Shown piece by piece: positions 37,576-50,359 of a stretch of 64,000 bases of DNA. The position numbers were made by a program, and so were the translations under genes. Source of the DNA: Ptiloglossa arizonensis (taxonomy: Eukaryota > Arthropoda > Insecta > Hymenoptera > Colletidae); assembly GCF_051014685.1 (NCBI RefSeq), contig NC_135061.1, positions 7,240,029 through 7,304,028 on the forward strand. Reading direction: 5' to 3'. Below the pieces are notes generated by a model. That model was not told the origin of the DNA. It did no database searches and was given only the letters and a program-made list of their open reading frames with translations. Numbering within the stretch: the stretch's first letter is position 1; each line of letters opens with the position of its first letter.

Positions 37576-40500
37576 TCCTCACATCTCTGGAACGAGAGAA
37601 ATCGGGCTGCGTGTTACGTAAATCGAACCCTGCGTTTCTTGCGCGGTCCGGCTGAGAATCGACCGCTCGAACGACACCGTGGATAACGTTTCGCGCGCAA
37701 CGCGATTCGAGTCGTCGATTTTCAACGGGATCGTAATTCGTCGATATCGCGCTCGGCTAGGAGGGGAGACCGAAAAAAAAAAAAGAAAAAAAAATGAACA
37801 TCGTGCGTCAGTGGATTATCGCGCGGCTCGGTAAATTATTCTTATCACGGTTCGATGCATGACTTATCGTCGGCTCGATCGGTTCCGGTGATACGAACGA
37901 CCGGTTGGATTAAAAAATAGCCCAATAAAGAATCAACCATCGGGGTTGTTCCGTCGAGTGACGTCGCGATCCCCGTAGGATCGACGGGACAACAATGGGA
38001 AAAATGGTTCTCCCCGTCGCCGCGACGTCCCGCGCAACGGCCGGAGGAGATACTTGGAATTCCAATTTGCGCCGGGTTGATCGGAAGATTTATCGTCTTA
38101 TGGGGAATGAAAATGGCTCGCAACGGCCGACCGGATGGGCGAAGGGAAACGTCTTTAGGTAGGGAAGCCTCGCACGGATACGGGAAAATTCAAATCCGGA
38201 TCAGGAATTACCCGTTAGGAGGGAGACCGTCGAGAGAGGTTGCGTCTAGTTTAAATCCTCGTAGAACACGACGACCGCAAGGAACGTAAGGGTTTCTCTT
38301 AAGCTAGCTTCGATTCCGGCCAGCTACGGATGTTCCTCGGTCCGATCGTCTGTATCGTTTTCGCGACGGTCTCGTTCAACGTCGCGCAAGACGGAAACTC
38401 TCGAGCGTCGACGATAGACGCGAAAAGAAAATTGGATTCAGGACCCGCTAAGACCCGAAAACGTGGAAAGGTTCGCTCGTGACCTCCGCTGGATGTAGGA
38501 ATATCGGGTCACAGAGTTTGTCGTTGAAATTACGCCCCGGGATAAGCATCGGAACGATCGGATCCGAGTGTCTCGCTATCGGGGGCAATCATTATTTTTT
38601 CGCGCGCATGTCCTACCTCGGTTACCGATCACTGCTCTCGCGAGGTTGCTTGGGAATCTCGTCTCGTTACGGTGGACGGCCACCTAGCAACGATACGATC
38701 GAAAAACTGGGGAAATTAGATCAATAACTGGTCCCGCGTACGGGCAATCGTAGACGGGATTGCGAGTTCCAGCGTGGAACAGAATAATCCTATCGATTAA
38801 AACGGTGGCGGGATCTGGTCGGTGGGAACCCCGGCGGACACGTTCCACTTAATCAATGGAATACAGATCGATGAATATAACCGTTTCGGCCGGCTGCGCT
38901 GGCCATGTACTTTGATATGAAACGTCAATCAGCAGCTTGATAAGGCTGATCCTTTCAATACACTTCTGTTAACAATTGTCTGGCGCAGTCTCGTTCGCCA
39001 CCAGAGGCGGCACCCGACAGTCGACGGTGTAGGATTATATCGCTGCGAATCGATAGTCAGAATTTCCAGGTGAATTCTCTGGGTAGATCACGGCCGAAGT
39101 AACACGAGTATTTCGACCGTATCCCAACGCGTACGTCCGCCAAGAAATTCACGAGCTCTCGAATCACATCGTCCCCTTTATCGTCAGATCGGTCGCTCGA
39201 ACACGAGCTAACTTTAATCTCTTTTCGGAATGACGAATGATAATGGCCATTACACGAAAGTATCCTCGTATTTCTTAGATCACCGAATCCACCTACTCCT
39301 CTTCGCTCCGTTCTGTTTTCTTCGTTGATCGTTGGGTAACCTTGTTGCGGCACAGAGTCGCCCGATAGATACTAACCGATTTTTTCACCACCGTTATATC
39401 GTTGATCTTACGACACATTAAATCGTATTACGGCACAAACGATGTCTAACAATGTCCGTGTAGTACGAGATCGTTATCGGTATCTTTCGGATGTGGCTCG
39501 AGTTTCAACGTTTCTCGGTGGACCGAAAGATCCTTCGGTTCGATCGATCCTTTCGTCTCATTTTGCAACGGATGCACGTATTCCACGCTAGGAATTGTAC
39601 TTTTCGCATCGAGGGTTTCGCAAAATCTAGCAACGTCGCGAACCAATCTATCGAAAATGTAGAATAATATTTTTTCGTTACGAGACTTCGTTTTCGAGGA
39701 AATCAATTTTGAAATTTTTAAGCTAGACGCGCGATCAAGTACGAACCGCCATTTTAGAAGATTAAATTATTTCAACGTTTAAGAAGTTGTAATTCTCTAT
39801 TTTATAGACACGAGGAGTCGAAGTGTACAATTCGTTTAAATCATTGTTCAAAGAAACGTCTGCGACAATTATTTCACTCTGTAGATCCTTAAGGGACATG
39901 TGCAGTCCCGGACCAATAAATCTGTCTATCTAGCAAAGTGATGTATGTTTCTGCTGGTAGTTTTTTCATAGGGGACATGCGCGAAGGAAAATTTTACCGA
40001 AAACTCTCTCAGGTTCCGTGAAAGTTAGCTCGTGAATATTACAGGAATGGACGAGATTAATTTCTGTAAACAGCCAATGCAAACAGCAAACTTTCATGAA
40101 TTTTTGCAGGAAGTAGATCTTACAAAAATATTTGACGTGTTTTTTTTTATTCATTCGTATCGAAGGGACGGAGGTAGTCATCGAAGTTAGGACTGAAAAC
40201 TTAAAGATTTAAAAAAGTAATACGTATGTATGTTTAAAAACTTTGATATTTAGCATTATAACGAAAAGTATCGCGTTCATAATTTACTCGTATTTTTTGT
40301 AATATTTATAACGTTTTCAATAAGACTTTTTCAGAGTTATTATACTTTTACAGGCATGAAAAACTTTAGGGGTAATCGATTACAGTTTTTAAACAGTTCT
40401 CGTTCAATTGTTTTTTTTTCTTAAGATCTTGTGACCGTGAATCAGTCGAGCGTAATTTACGTCTTAAACTTTTCATATCACTTAGGGTAATGGTCCGCAC

Positions 40501-42636
40501 CACCTAATTTTTTTATATCTAGAAAATCAGTTTTGCTCATACCAGGAACGACTAACTGCATTCGGCCTGATACTACCGGAAATATTATTAATGTTTACAA
40601 ACTCCTCGATTATACACATTTAAAGGATTTATTCTGCACAAAATGGGAGTAAATTACAAACACAGTTATTTTTATTATAATAAAAAAAATAAAAATTCTA
40701 AAATAATCGTATATCGTGTTTCAATCTGTAGCTTTATACATGCATCGATAATATTTAACAATAAATATGAACGAATATATTAAGTTTGAATACATTATTT
40801 ATTCTTTATTACTTGAATATATCTACAATCTTGAAACTTTTTAAAGCACAACTTTTTAAATAAATATAATAAAGAAGTTTTTACTCCCAATATTGAAACT
40901 TGTATTCGCTTCTTCGATATGGACGATTATTGATAGGAAGGAATACGTGTACAATATTTTCTAAGATCTATTTTTTACAAAAGTTTCTTAAAAATCTACA
41001 ACACAGATTTTTTAACGTTCCCTTGTCAAACTTGAAAATCTTCGTGCTTCTAGTTCCATTAACTTCAAAATGGAAACTCAATAATAAACTTGATGCATCT
41101 TTTACGCACCAGCAATCTTCCAATGCGTTGCTTTTAACCAGCTGGGGGCAGTAGCCAATTAATTGGAAAACCAAACGAACATCCGTAGACGCTACCGGGC
41201 CGAGTTTAACCGCGGCCAGAGGGCAGGATTAATCCCGTTCGGTTTAAATCCTGGTCGAACATGTCGTCCACGAGAATCGGCCGCGGGTAAACTGATCCAC
41301 TCGACCGTTGGACATGTCAATCGATGGATATCCCAGTTCCAAGCTAGCCATGTGTACCAGTTCTTCGGGTGTAGATCAAGGTTCGGTTCTACGAGTCGGT
41401 TGACCTATCCTTCGGTAGTCCTCTGCCGTATCAGACTTTCGACGAATCCAGGACGTTAAGACCCTTCCGAAGATAGGTAAGGTTTGATATTCCTTGGAGA
41501 ACGGTAGCTAGATCTTGTCGTATCGCTAGTGAAAAATAGCTATACAGCCGGACTTTACGAGTTATTTGCGGCCCATTCCTTGGGATTCTTTCATCTCAGA
41601 GTTACAACTCGCTTGGCTTTAGAATGTATATATTCTATTGGATAATACAAGTCACAATTTGTAGAATTTTTTAGTGGATAACTCTACAATATCTGAATTA
41701 GTGCTGGAGAATTCGAAAATCGAAATGTAATATTTCTTAAAAATTTTTACAACACGTAGGTATACGTAGGTATCGTAAAAGCATTCGAGGTGTTGTTATA
41801 CAATGAAAATGATACAAAATGTAGCCCAACGTTTATAATGCACTTGCAGAAGCTAAAGAAATCCTGCACACATGCGATGGATGTTATTAAAATACTTATT
41901 TGTCGTTTCATCTTTGCAAATATATTTTCATCACCTTTGATCATCATTTATCGTTGAAAACTTTTAGAAAATAATATCTTTCTATGAAAAAGTATTTTTT
42001 CGATTTACACGACGTTAAAGTATTTTGGAGAAAAAAAGGTCACCGATTGTCTTCAAGCAACGATCAGGGGACGCTTATACTTAGCTCTGAAGTCACAGGC
42101 ATTGTAAGAGATGAGGAAAATAATAGGTAATTAGGTACGATTTATTTTGAAGTTTCCATTGTTTATTCGTCCGTATTGTCTTGAATTTAGACCTAACTTA
42201 GACCATTATTGTTCACTCTGGAATACTCGTGAACTTTTTCGATTCGGTGAAATCATTAATTTATTGAATAATTATTAAAAGTTTTGTTTCTAGAAAGAAC
42301 TAGTTTGCAAAAAGAAATAGTAGAAAAGTAATAACGTTGGGCACAAATAGTTTAGGAAAGTAATAATGTAAATGTAATGTAAAACTCCGACCCAAACTTT
42401 TCTTCTTAAATTATGCATATTCGTAGATCTAAGTAGTTATCATCAATTTCCGGTGTCAATCTTCCCCTAAGTCTATAGGAGGCAGGATAAGAGGAGTAGA
42501 AATTGCCGTCCAGCAAAAATCAAAATAACTTTTTAATAGCTTTTCGAACAAATTAGTAAGTTTTAAACGATTGAAGATGTTTTAATGAGACTAGTACTAA
42601 AAAAATAGAAGAAAACTCTACTTTCAGGCAATATAC
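37576..42636. other. Upstream region of the LYPD6-like gene, no further gene
   Basis: The first kilobases are CpG-rich and should hold the 5' UTR and promoter of the LYPD6-like gene; no TATA box or other decisive motif was found. An A-rich tract lies at 37772-37795. A segment at 39440-39730 contains CTTCGTTTTCGAGGAAATCAATTTT-type sequence, also seen in the hairpin repeats at 47.4 and 58.9 kb. From 39.7 kb the sequence is AT-rich. GC-rich patches at 38.0-39.0 and 41.15-41.47 kb have open frames without recognisable domains. Confidence 0.5.
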
Positions 42637-43250
42637 TGAGTGTCCTGTTTCATTTGACACAAGGAAATATCTCGTAGATAAGTAATTACAAAAAAGAAGG
42701 TATAACATGCTTTTCATAATTTTGAGAGAGAATTCAAATGACGTTATTAGTTTTTTACTGTATGTGCATTTTGGAAAATGTTTACCGCATAGTTTATTTT
42801 ATCATGTTGTTAAACAGTTTTGTCGAGATTGTAGTGTACAAATGGAAAGATGCACACAACGAAAAACATTTATAGACTGTGTGTTAGCTGTAAATGCTCA
42901 CAATTTAGGTGTGAGTATTCGTTCAATTTTTCGCAGTTCTAAAATCTTTCGAACGAGTGTTCAGCGAATTTTAAAGCGTCGTAAGTTCTACCCACATAAA
43001 GTGTTCTTACACCGAGAACTTCGCGGAGATCAAATATAAATCAATGAGGATTTTTTCCTCCAATTTTCTAATCGACGAGGTCACGTAATCTAATATCGCT
43101 AAATTATTTCTTATGGGGTTACTTTAAAGAAAAAGTATATCACGAGCGAAAGAGTGAATCATAACTGCCTGTTAAAGTATCAAGAAAGAAACTTTATTTT
43201 CTGTGCACGATGTCGAATGTTGGGTCAGTTCTTTGTTTACGAGTTATAGC
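42637..43250 (+). pseudogene. DDE transposase relict, internally deleted
   Basis: A plus-strand frame at 42707-43039 ends in a helix-turn-helix-like segment (SIRSIFRSSKIFRTSVQRIL, then KRRKFYPHKVFLHRELRGDQ) typical of insect DDE transposases of the Tc1/IS630-like group. In another frame just downstream, RSRNLISLNYFLWGYFKEKV at about 43077-43136 matches the conserved C-terminal SPDLTPLDFFLWGYLKDKV-like block. The catalytic middle is missing. The left edge (ACTGAGTGTCCTGTTTCATT, then ATATCTCG) resembles terminal sequence of such elements; the right end was not identified. Confidence 0.72.
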
Positions 43251-45209
43251 GTTTAATTTGAACCGGATTTTACATTTACGTTAACGAAGTTGGCGTGAAT
43301 GCATGTTGTATAACAGACAATGTTACAATTAATTTGAATACGTTTTGTACGGCAATATTAATGCGTGTTAAATAGAAAATAAAACATGCATTTAAAAATT
43401 TGCATGTTTTCGTTTTACGAAGTAATATTACCTTTATGTACTTTTACTCGACATCCTCTTCATCCGAATATTCCGCAGTGGGGTTTGTGTGCGAAAAATG
43501 GCAATACGCAAATTCTCTTGCTATACAATTATCCAAATTACATTTGAATTGTAAGTACCATATAAGAGCGAGTACACGAGCACAGCAATCAACAGTTCTC
43601 GCATAATTACAACACTCACGATGGTACTCCGTAATGAATTCAGCTACCCTTTTCGTAATATCTACTTGCAACGAAAATATATTTTTATTAAGAGTACACG
43701 TTGCATACACAGATATACGCTCATAATAACTATTAATTGTATTTTCTATGTCAAGTTTTACTGCATTATACTGTACTTTTCTTTGCTATTAGACGAACTT
43801 TCAAGTGCAATAATATTTCCCACATGACTTTCGGACAGTAGAATAAGAAAAAATTAAAAATTAAATGAAATTCGATCATTACTTTGTCACACTTTTTTGT
43901 CAGAAAGTTTTGCGACCTATTTGCCTCTGTTAATTTTATAACGAAATATCACATTTTGCACGTAAAATAAGATTTGAAGTGCTTTTTCCCAGTACTGTCG
44001 CAATTTGTTCAAAAATTCTCTCCTACTCATAAACGATCGTAAGGTATGGATATTGTTTCCTGGCGCCAGGAGAGAATATTTCCAGGACAAAGCGGGCACA
44101 GAAAATCGTGTGTTAATTAAGGTGCCAAATCCATTACATCGTACTCTGGTCAGCGTTGTAATTGTTCGAGAAATACTGGTTGCCCTGTTCATGTGCTGGC
44201 TCGTGCATGGTATTTGGGATTAGGTCGTTGTTTGAATAAACATACGCGCTGAATTTTTAAATCGTCATTTTTCACGATTCATATAAAAGCCAGTACGAAT
44301 GATTCGGATAAAAAGGACGTCAAGTAGAAATATATGTAAGTAATATTACTCACCGAAGCAACAATTTAAAGATAATTATGTTTTTAAATCTTTTAATGCA
44401 CGATTTACACTGTTTTCTATTTAATTCAACCTTACAAGGAGTATACAAAGCGTGTTAAAATTGAGTTTAATATGATTTTTATTTTTCGACATGCATTTGC
44501 ACGAACTTTGTTACCGCGAGAGTGAAACACAGTTCGAATTAAATGCGAGTGCTAAATACGAACTACAACTCGTAAATGAATTACTTTAACATTCAACGTA
44601 TATGTATACATCATTTGAAAGAGCATTGAATACGGTAGAATCGAGATAGTTTTTGGTCAAAATTCGATGCGAGTATGTGTATTTGGTATAACGATTAATA
44701 TGGATATTTTTGGTCGGATGCATCGTAAATAAAATAATGGTAATCCGTAGAAAGTATACAATGATTTTAGCAATTGAACCCGGCTTTGTTTTAAGCGAAG
44801 ATAGAAAAAATTGTAGAGGATAATTTTGTACAAGTTAATGACCTCTATTATCCTATGGTACGACTATTTTCCAAGTGCATTACATGAAAAGTCTAATTAC
44901 ACTTTTTTTTAAAAAATGGTAGCAAGTCACTTTTTTTGTACAAATTGATTTCTTTCGTCATTTTGCATAAGAAAGGTACAAGACAAGATAATCGAACATT
45001 TAATATCTCAGGAGAATATTTTTCTATCGAATATTACAACAAGTAATATTCAAACAATTTCTTATGCATAACTTGATATTTCTCGTCTCATCGTTTAACT
45101 ATCGAATAACCAAATTTGAATAATTGTTTAAAACGCTTTCTATTAAATTATTTCTCAAAATAATTTCATATTATTACATATAATACATCTCGTTTTAAGA
45201 GATCTGCAT
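43251..45209. other. AT-rich spacer, no supported gene
   Basis: AT-rich sequence. A minus-strand frame at 43444-43710 (88 codons, several cysteines, acidic C-terminus SDEEDVE) and overlapping frames on both strands at 43.9-44.2 kb have no recognisable domain and remain uncalled. The flanks suggest further unrecognised transposon debris. Confidence 0.45.
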
Positions 45210-45814
45210 ATGAAAGAATGCGGGTTTGCCGATTTTTCCTATAATAAGAAGAAAGTAATACGGTCTTTGTTGGAACGATTTTATTCTACGAATAACGGAA
45301 TGGTTAATGAGTATAACAAGCACATATATCGTTCAGAAAATTCTCAACTTAAAAAGTGTACAAACGACCGGTTGAAATATAGCATCAATGTGTGATGTGA
45401 ACTTTTGAACACGTATTTTATCGGTCTGTGTCTTTTTCTCCGTGACACGTTAAACAATGAACGATATCGGCATTTCTTAAAACGTACATTGTTCTCTCTG
45501 ATAAATGATGTCCCACTATAAATAAGATGCAATTTAAAGTATTATCAAAAAGATGGAGTGCCGGCTCATAACGCTCGGATCGTAACGAGATATTTATCAG
45601 AAATGTACGAAGAAAAATGGTTTGGCAGTCACAGTTACCCGCCTTGGCTACTTTGTTCGCTTGCCTCGATTCGACCCTAGTCGAGTTTTTTTTCAGTGAG
45701 ATTTTCTACAAAACGATTAAGACGAATTGTTTAAATTTGGACGATGAAAATTTAAACGATGCGATGAAAAATATTCGAAAACGGTATAAGAAAATGTTTA
45801 CGAATTTCCTTTAA
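45210..45814 (+). pseudogene. DDE transposase relict, middle and C-terminal part
   Basis: Successive plus-strand pieces in shifting frames follow the order of a Tc1/IS630-like transposase. NNGMVNEYNKHIYRSENS (from about 45293) is followed by LRDTLNNERYRHFLKTYIVL near 45435-45494. KDGVPAHNARIVTRYLSEMY near 45550-45608 corresponds to the conserved QQDGAPAHNA block with the second catalytic Asp. The frame ending at 45814 supplies the C-terminal stretch. Stops and frameshifts break it into at least three frames, so it is inactive. It is probably the same family as the relicts at 34.8 and 42.7 kb, though it is a separate insertion. Confidence 0.8.
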
Positions 45815-47339
45815 GCGGCACTTACAACCCCTCTTTCCCTACTCCCTATAAACTTAGAGGAAAATTGGCAGAGGGAATTAACGTGGAGTATATACTCTCT
45901 ACGAATGTCAAAAATTTCAAGCAAACTCACGGGAAAGGTGAAAGAGAATTCCATGAATTTTGAATAAGCTCGTTTGACCCAGCGTTCGTCTTGCGTGCGA
46001 ATGTCGCTCTCGGGGTTGATCGATGTGATTAAACATGGCCAAGAAGCTTGATCGAACTCGCTAAAAGGGACGCTGGCGTCCCTACGGAGCGTAAACTTTT
46101 AAGACGGTGTCCCGCAATAAAAGCCGGACCTCTACCGGAATTAGATCGTTCCCGTTTTACGGCAACTTCGATTAAGGGAACACCGTGTGTTCAACAGTTT
46201 ATCGCCGCGTCCTGCTGGGATCGAAATAAGGGAAGAAACATGGCTGCGCTTTAATAAATCACGTTCAATCCGGGACTCGCGACTTTCTCGTTCATTTCGA
46301 ACAGATATCTCGTTGACCGTACTCGTCGCGAATTCCGACATTTTATCTCGACTTTATTCGGTCACGATGCAAATCGGTGCAAGAGAAAAATTGACGTTGA
46401 AAATGTTCGGTAGTGCAGGTACGCGCGTACTCGGATAATAAAATGTCGGAGGTTCTTGGTTCTTCTCGGTTCGGAGACACTTTCGTCACGCGAAATCACA
46501 ATGAAAGTTAATTCCGCGCAATCAATGGCACTTACAGCGTGTTCATCGAGCAATCTTCAATTTTTTCCCCATCGTAATAGGGAATCGGTCTTTGTTCTTG
46601 CTCCGCAGCCACCCTCCCCGCGCGGATTGCGGAAACTTTTTATTTTCCTAGTAGGAGGAAACTCCGTTCGGGAATTAGGTTGCTCTTTCCGCTCGCGTGG
46701 AGACGGTTCAGGTTAGCAGTCTATAACCGGTGGCGTTCTGGAAGTCCCACGAGCAAACATTGGCCGCGCAGTTATTACTATCCTGAAGGTCATCGATCAA
46801 ATCTCAATTTATAGGCTGTCACTCGTGTCAGACGATGGAATCCGACTCGATGGAACCGATGATATCAACGCCAAGTTGAAATTTCCATCGAAATTTCTCG
46901 GCCGATTGGAAGTAAATATTGAAATCTCTGTCACAATTAAGCTCGTTTCTCACCGGCGATTGAGCGATAACTTCGCTCGTTTTGCCAAACAATCCTCGAC
47001 TTTCGATCGTTTTTATCGTTATACAATAACAGTTGGACGGAGACCGATGGATTCCTATGCGTTTCTAGTTACAATAAGTAGTGTACGTATATCGTTTACT
47101 TATAGTTGCAAATATTCTAAAAAATATTGTCGCGCAAGCGTCATTACAAAAGAAAAAGAAATATATTTGGTTTTTACATGTTTTCGGAATGTTTAATTTT
47201 AAAATATTATACCACTTCGTTAGAGCATTACTACGATACGATATATCATAAAATGCAGTTTACAGAAAAGAGAAAATCGGTTTAATGCCTATGTATTTGT
47301 ATATTTTTGAATTATTTAAAGCACTGAATCGAAAATGTG

Positions 47340-47560
47340 GAATAAAATTTATTCGTAGGATGCTTCGTTCGCGAGAAAATCAATTTTGAAGATTCTCGGA
47401 GCACGCGTGCAATTCGGTTAACGCGTCTGACCATTACTAGTTATTTCTACGTGTGTCTGTGTTCGTGTTCGTAAACAATGTCGATAGTATAACGCCATTA
47501 ACGTTTACGAAGACAAACACAAGTAGAAATAACGAGTAATGGCCAGACGCATTAATCAAG
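47340..47560. repeat. Dispersed hairpin-forming repeat, copy 1
   Basis: A left arm at about 47423-47476 (GCGTCTGACCATTACTAGTT onward) is the imperfect inverse of a right arm at 47502-47550 ending in GAGTAATGGCCAGACGC, with a 25-nt loop. It is preceded by a block with GCGAGAAAATCAATTTTGAA. The same layout recurs at 58897-59175. It is probably a MITE-like or foldback element. Confidence 0.7.
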
Positions 47561-49158
47561 CCTCATTCGACCGCAGCCGTTCCTCCGGAATTTTCAAAGT
47601 CGATTTCCTCGAGAACGATGGCACGCGTTCATTTATTTAAACGACTTTCACGATTAGAAAAATCGTACCGTGGTAATCGTACTATATACACATTTTAAAC
47701 CACAATTCTCGAAAACGTTAAAATCGATTCAACGGTATTGACGATTAATCCGGGCACGATAAAATTTGTCGTATTTTATCGTTCGCCTCGTTGGCGCGCA
47801 GTGAATACGACCGGTCCATGGTCAGACAACGTTTCACCAGCGATATCTCGATTTTCGCTACCTTTATTACACAGGATCGCGTACCCTCGCAATTTATTTG
47901 CCTGTTTCTCGCGTTACGTCCTCCGCGATAGGTTTTTACACGTTCCGTGTGTCGAGAAAGTGGGAAATTTCGCCGCGGGAGAAGCTCGGAACTTGATTTC
48001 GAGGGCAGCCGCGTTCGGTTACAAATCGTTGCCGGTACTCCGGCCAGAGAATCGTCGCGGCAACACGAAAACCGTATATGGAAAAAAATTGATATCCGGT
48101 ATCACGGTGTAGTCCCAATGCGCAACCTTGGAAACGGGCGGAGAGCAACGGCCCGGCAAAGCTTGCGCAAACTCGCCGCTGGTTCGCGCTAGATGCTTCA
48201 TTGCTTCCCAATGGCCGAAGTAACTCAATTCTAAAACGCGTCTCTCGGCCAGTTTCCCGACACACGGAACGGAACGGCCGCTAGATTTGCCCGGCTAAAC
48301 GTTACTTTTATACCGCGAACCGTTCCCTGGTCGGCGACAGCTTCAAATCGACCGTACGGAATTTCGTTATTAAAGCGTTACGATGCGTTCCAGTTGTGTC
48401 GCGTGCCCAGACATTGCCGCGTTACGCCCGGAAAATTTACGCCGTTCGTGTTCCGCCGATATTTACGAGAATCGCGTTGCGTCGTCTTGCTTTTCAATTT
48501 CATCTCGCGAAGTAACCGCAATTCCCGCTACCGCCGAGGAGATATTCGTTTTTCTCTCGGATTTATTGTTATCAGTAGGAAGCGAGGTAACCCGAACCAC
48601 CTCTGAAATCTCGATCGAGAAGATTATTATTTCCACGAGTTTGATTTCTGCTCGATGATTGGTATCGATTTATTAGGCGGTAAACCGTCGTTTGGGCGTT
48701 ACCGTAGAACATTTTTCCCGTAAATTAAATTGTAGTCATTTCCGGGGTAACGCTTCGTACGTTCCGTATTTCCAAGGGTACGTATTTTTCACCGAGAATC
48801 GTTGTTACTCGTACGATGGAAAGTAACGTTAAGGTATACAATACGTACGGTCGGAAAATAAACGAGAGACAAAAGTAATGTAATACGAGTAGATATAGAA
48901 ATTGAGTAATATAACAATGTAAAAAATATAAAAAAGGAAAAAGACAGATTAAAATATTCGTATTACACGAAGAGTAAGTTTACAATCCGCGTAAAATAAT
49001 TAATAACAATTTTTGCCCTTGTTCGAACATATAGTACGTGTACGTTGCGTTTACCGTATCACATTTTGTCGTACGTATAATTCAATTATCTCGTAAATCT
49101 TCTCGGAACGCGAAGCTCGGAAAGTATACTAAAAGAAAATGGTAGGTATCGTTTATCT

Positions 49159-49244
49159 AGGAGTCGAAGAAAAGGGCACGAACGGTGGGATTCTAACTGG
49201 AGACTTCAGGATTGACGACCGTACGGTTTTCCAATGTGCCACCG
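49159..49244 (-). repeat. tRNA-derived element remnant, copy A
   Basis: Read on the minus strand it starts TGGCACATTGGAAAA (A-box-like) and ends with AGTTAGAATCCCACC (a degenerate B box), with GGCAC/GTGCC ends that can pair as an acceptor stem. A related sequence occurs 370 bp to the right. Either a tRNA pseudogene pair or SINE heads. Confidence 0.35.
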
Positions 49245-49533
49245 CCGAATCGTTTTTATCATGGTGTTCTAAACTACTTTCCTTCGTGGTTCGGTACACC
49301 CGATCCCACACTTGGCCCTCCTGAACGCGACATTCCCTCTCGAATGTCCATCAGCTTCTTCTCTTCGCCTTTGGGGTACCACACCACTCCGACACAAGTT
49401 TTTCGCATTCAGAGCAACTTTCTTTTGTCTTTCTCGAGTGTACTCCACTCTTGTGCGCTCTCCGTGCTCGCCAACTGTCGTACGCTTTGTGTAATCGCTG
49501 TGTGGTTTCTCATCCAGGACGAGCCCCCGTACG

Positions 49534-49610
49534 TAGGAGTGGAGGAGAAAGAAGGGCACGGCCGGTGGACCTCAAACTCCCGACCACTTTTCCAACGCGC
49601 ATTTGTGCCA
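49534..49610 (-). repeat. tRNA-derived element remnant, copy B
   Basis: Aligns with copy A through TAGGAGT, GAAGGGCACG, CGGTGG, GACCA and TTTTCCAA, with internal gaps. Its B-box position reads GAGTTTGAGGTCCACC. It is more decayed than copy A. Confidence 0.3.
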
Positions 49611-50204
49611 TATTATGCCATCCCGGCCGATGAAATTCACTTTGAAATTATTTTCAAACAGCGAACACGACAAAATCAACGTAATTCTTCTTCGGTTCTC
49701 GATTCTCTTTGCTAATTGAAATCTACTAGGAAAGAATTTTCCATTTCGAATGTTTCGAGCACACTTCTGCGCGTTGAATCTCTTTAATTCTTTTCGCTGA
49801 TGACTTATTTCAATGGAAACGGTAAGCAACGCTTCGAGTATATTTCATTTACAGACTTTATGTTTCAAACTTTACGAAAGATATACAATAATAATCATTC
49901 CAGGGAACTTTTTCTCCGACAACTTTAAGTTCCAAGTTTCACGAACAAATATTCACAGCGCATCGATTTAATTCTACAGGAATGTAACAAATGTTAATAC
50001 CAGGTGTTTGTCGCAAGTCACTCGATGTATTAAATTTTAGCATTTTCCGTATCAGCAATCTAAGCGTCGAGTTTAAATCGATGTTTTTCGAACTGTGGAG
50101 ATTTTGTCGAAGTAATGCATGGTTACGTACATTGTGTATGCGAAAACTTGTGTCCACGTTTAGCATACTGAATAAAAAAAACCAAGATGCTGCATAAATA
50201 TGGT

Positions 50205-50359
50205 TACCGTCTGAACTGAAAGAAAACTAGGAAAATTGGAAAATTGAAAAACCTACAGCACATCGAGTGAAAAATTCGCTTTCTCCATCGAATTCTGTGC
50301 TTCTTCGAGCAGTGAAAAAAACTTTCACAGATATCGAGTTTATTTCAGTTCAGACGGTA
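50205..50359. mobile_element. MITE-like element with TA-flanked terminal inverted repeats
   Basis: The left end TACCGTCTGAACTGAAAG and right end CTTTCAG-type TTTCAGTTCAGACGGTA are inverted copies over about 23 bp (two mismatches or so), with TA at each outer end as expected for Tc1/mariner-type insertion. The 155-bp body has no coding capacity. Directly right of it, 50360-50540 contains a block (AGTTCCCGAGATATCATA, CATTTCGAGAAAAACGG) that also looks like dispersed-repeat DNA, though I cannot assign it. Confidence 0.75.

Larger units (their letters stand above)
45815..50204. other. CpG-rich region without a supported gene
   Basis: Contains the hairpin repeat at 47340-47560 and two tRNA-like remnants at 49.2 and 49.6 kb. 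Frames at 46.8-47.2, 47.7-48.3 and 48.4-48.7 kb are overlapping and domain-free and I treat them as chance. Confidence 0.5.

Noticed and set aside
38920..38965. Small hairpin (ATCAGC/GCTGAT) considered as a microRNA precursor
   Set aside because: Stem only 6 bp, no match to known insect microRNAs, no extended duplex.
41163..41459. 98-codon plus-strand frame in a GC-rich island
   Set aside because: Composition looks non-coding (Arg/Ser/Gly-rich) and no domain is recognised; kept only as an island of unusual composition.
43444..43710. 88-codon minus-strand frame with cysteines and acidic tail
   Set aside because: No family recognised; flanked by transposon debris. It could be a fragment of an unknown element, not enough to call.
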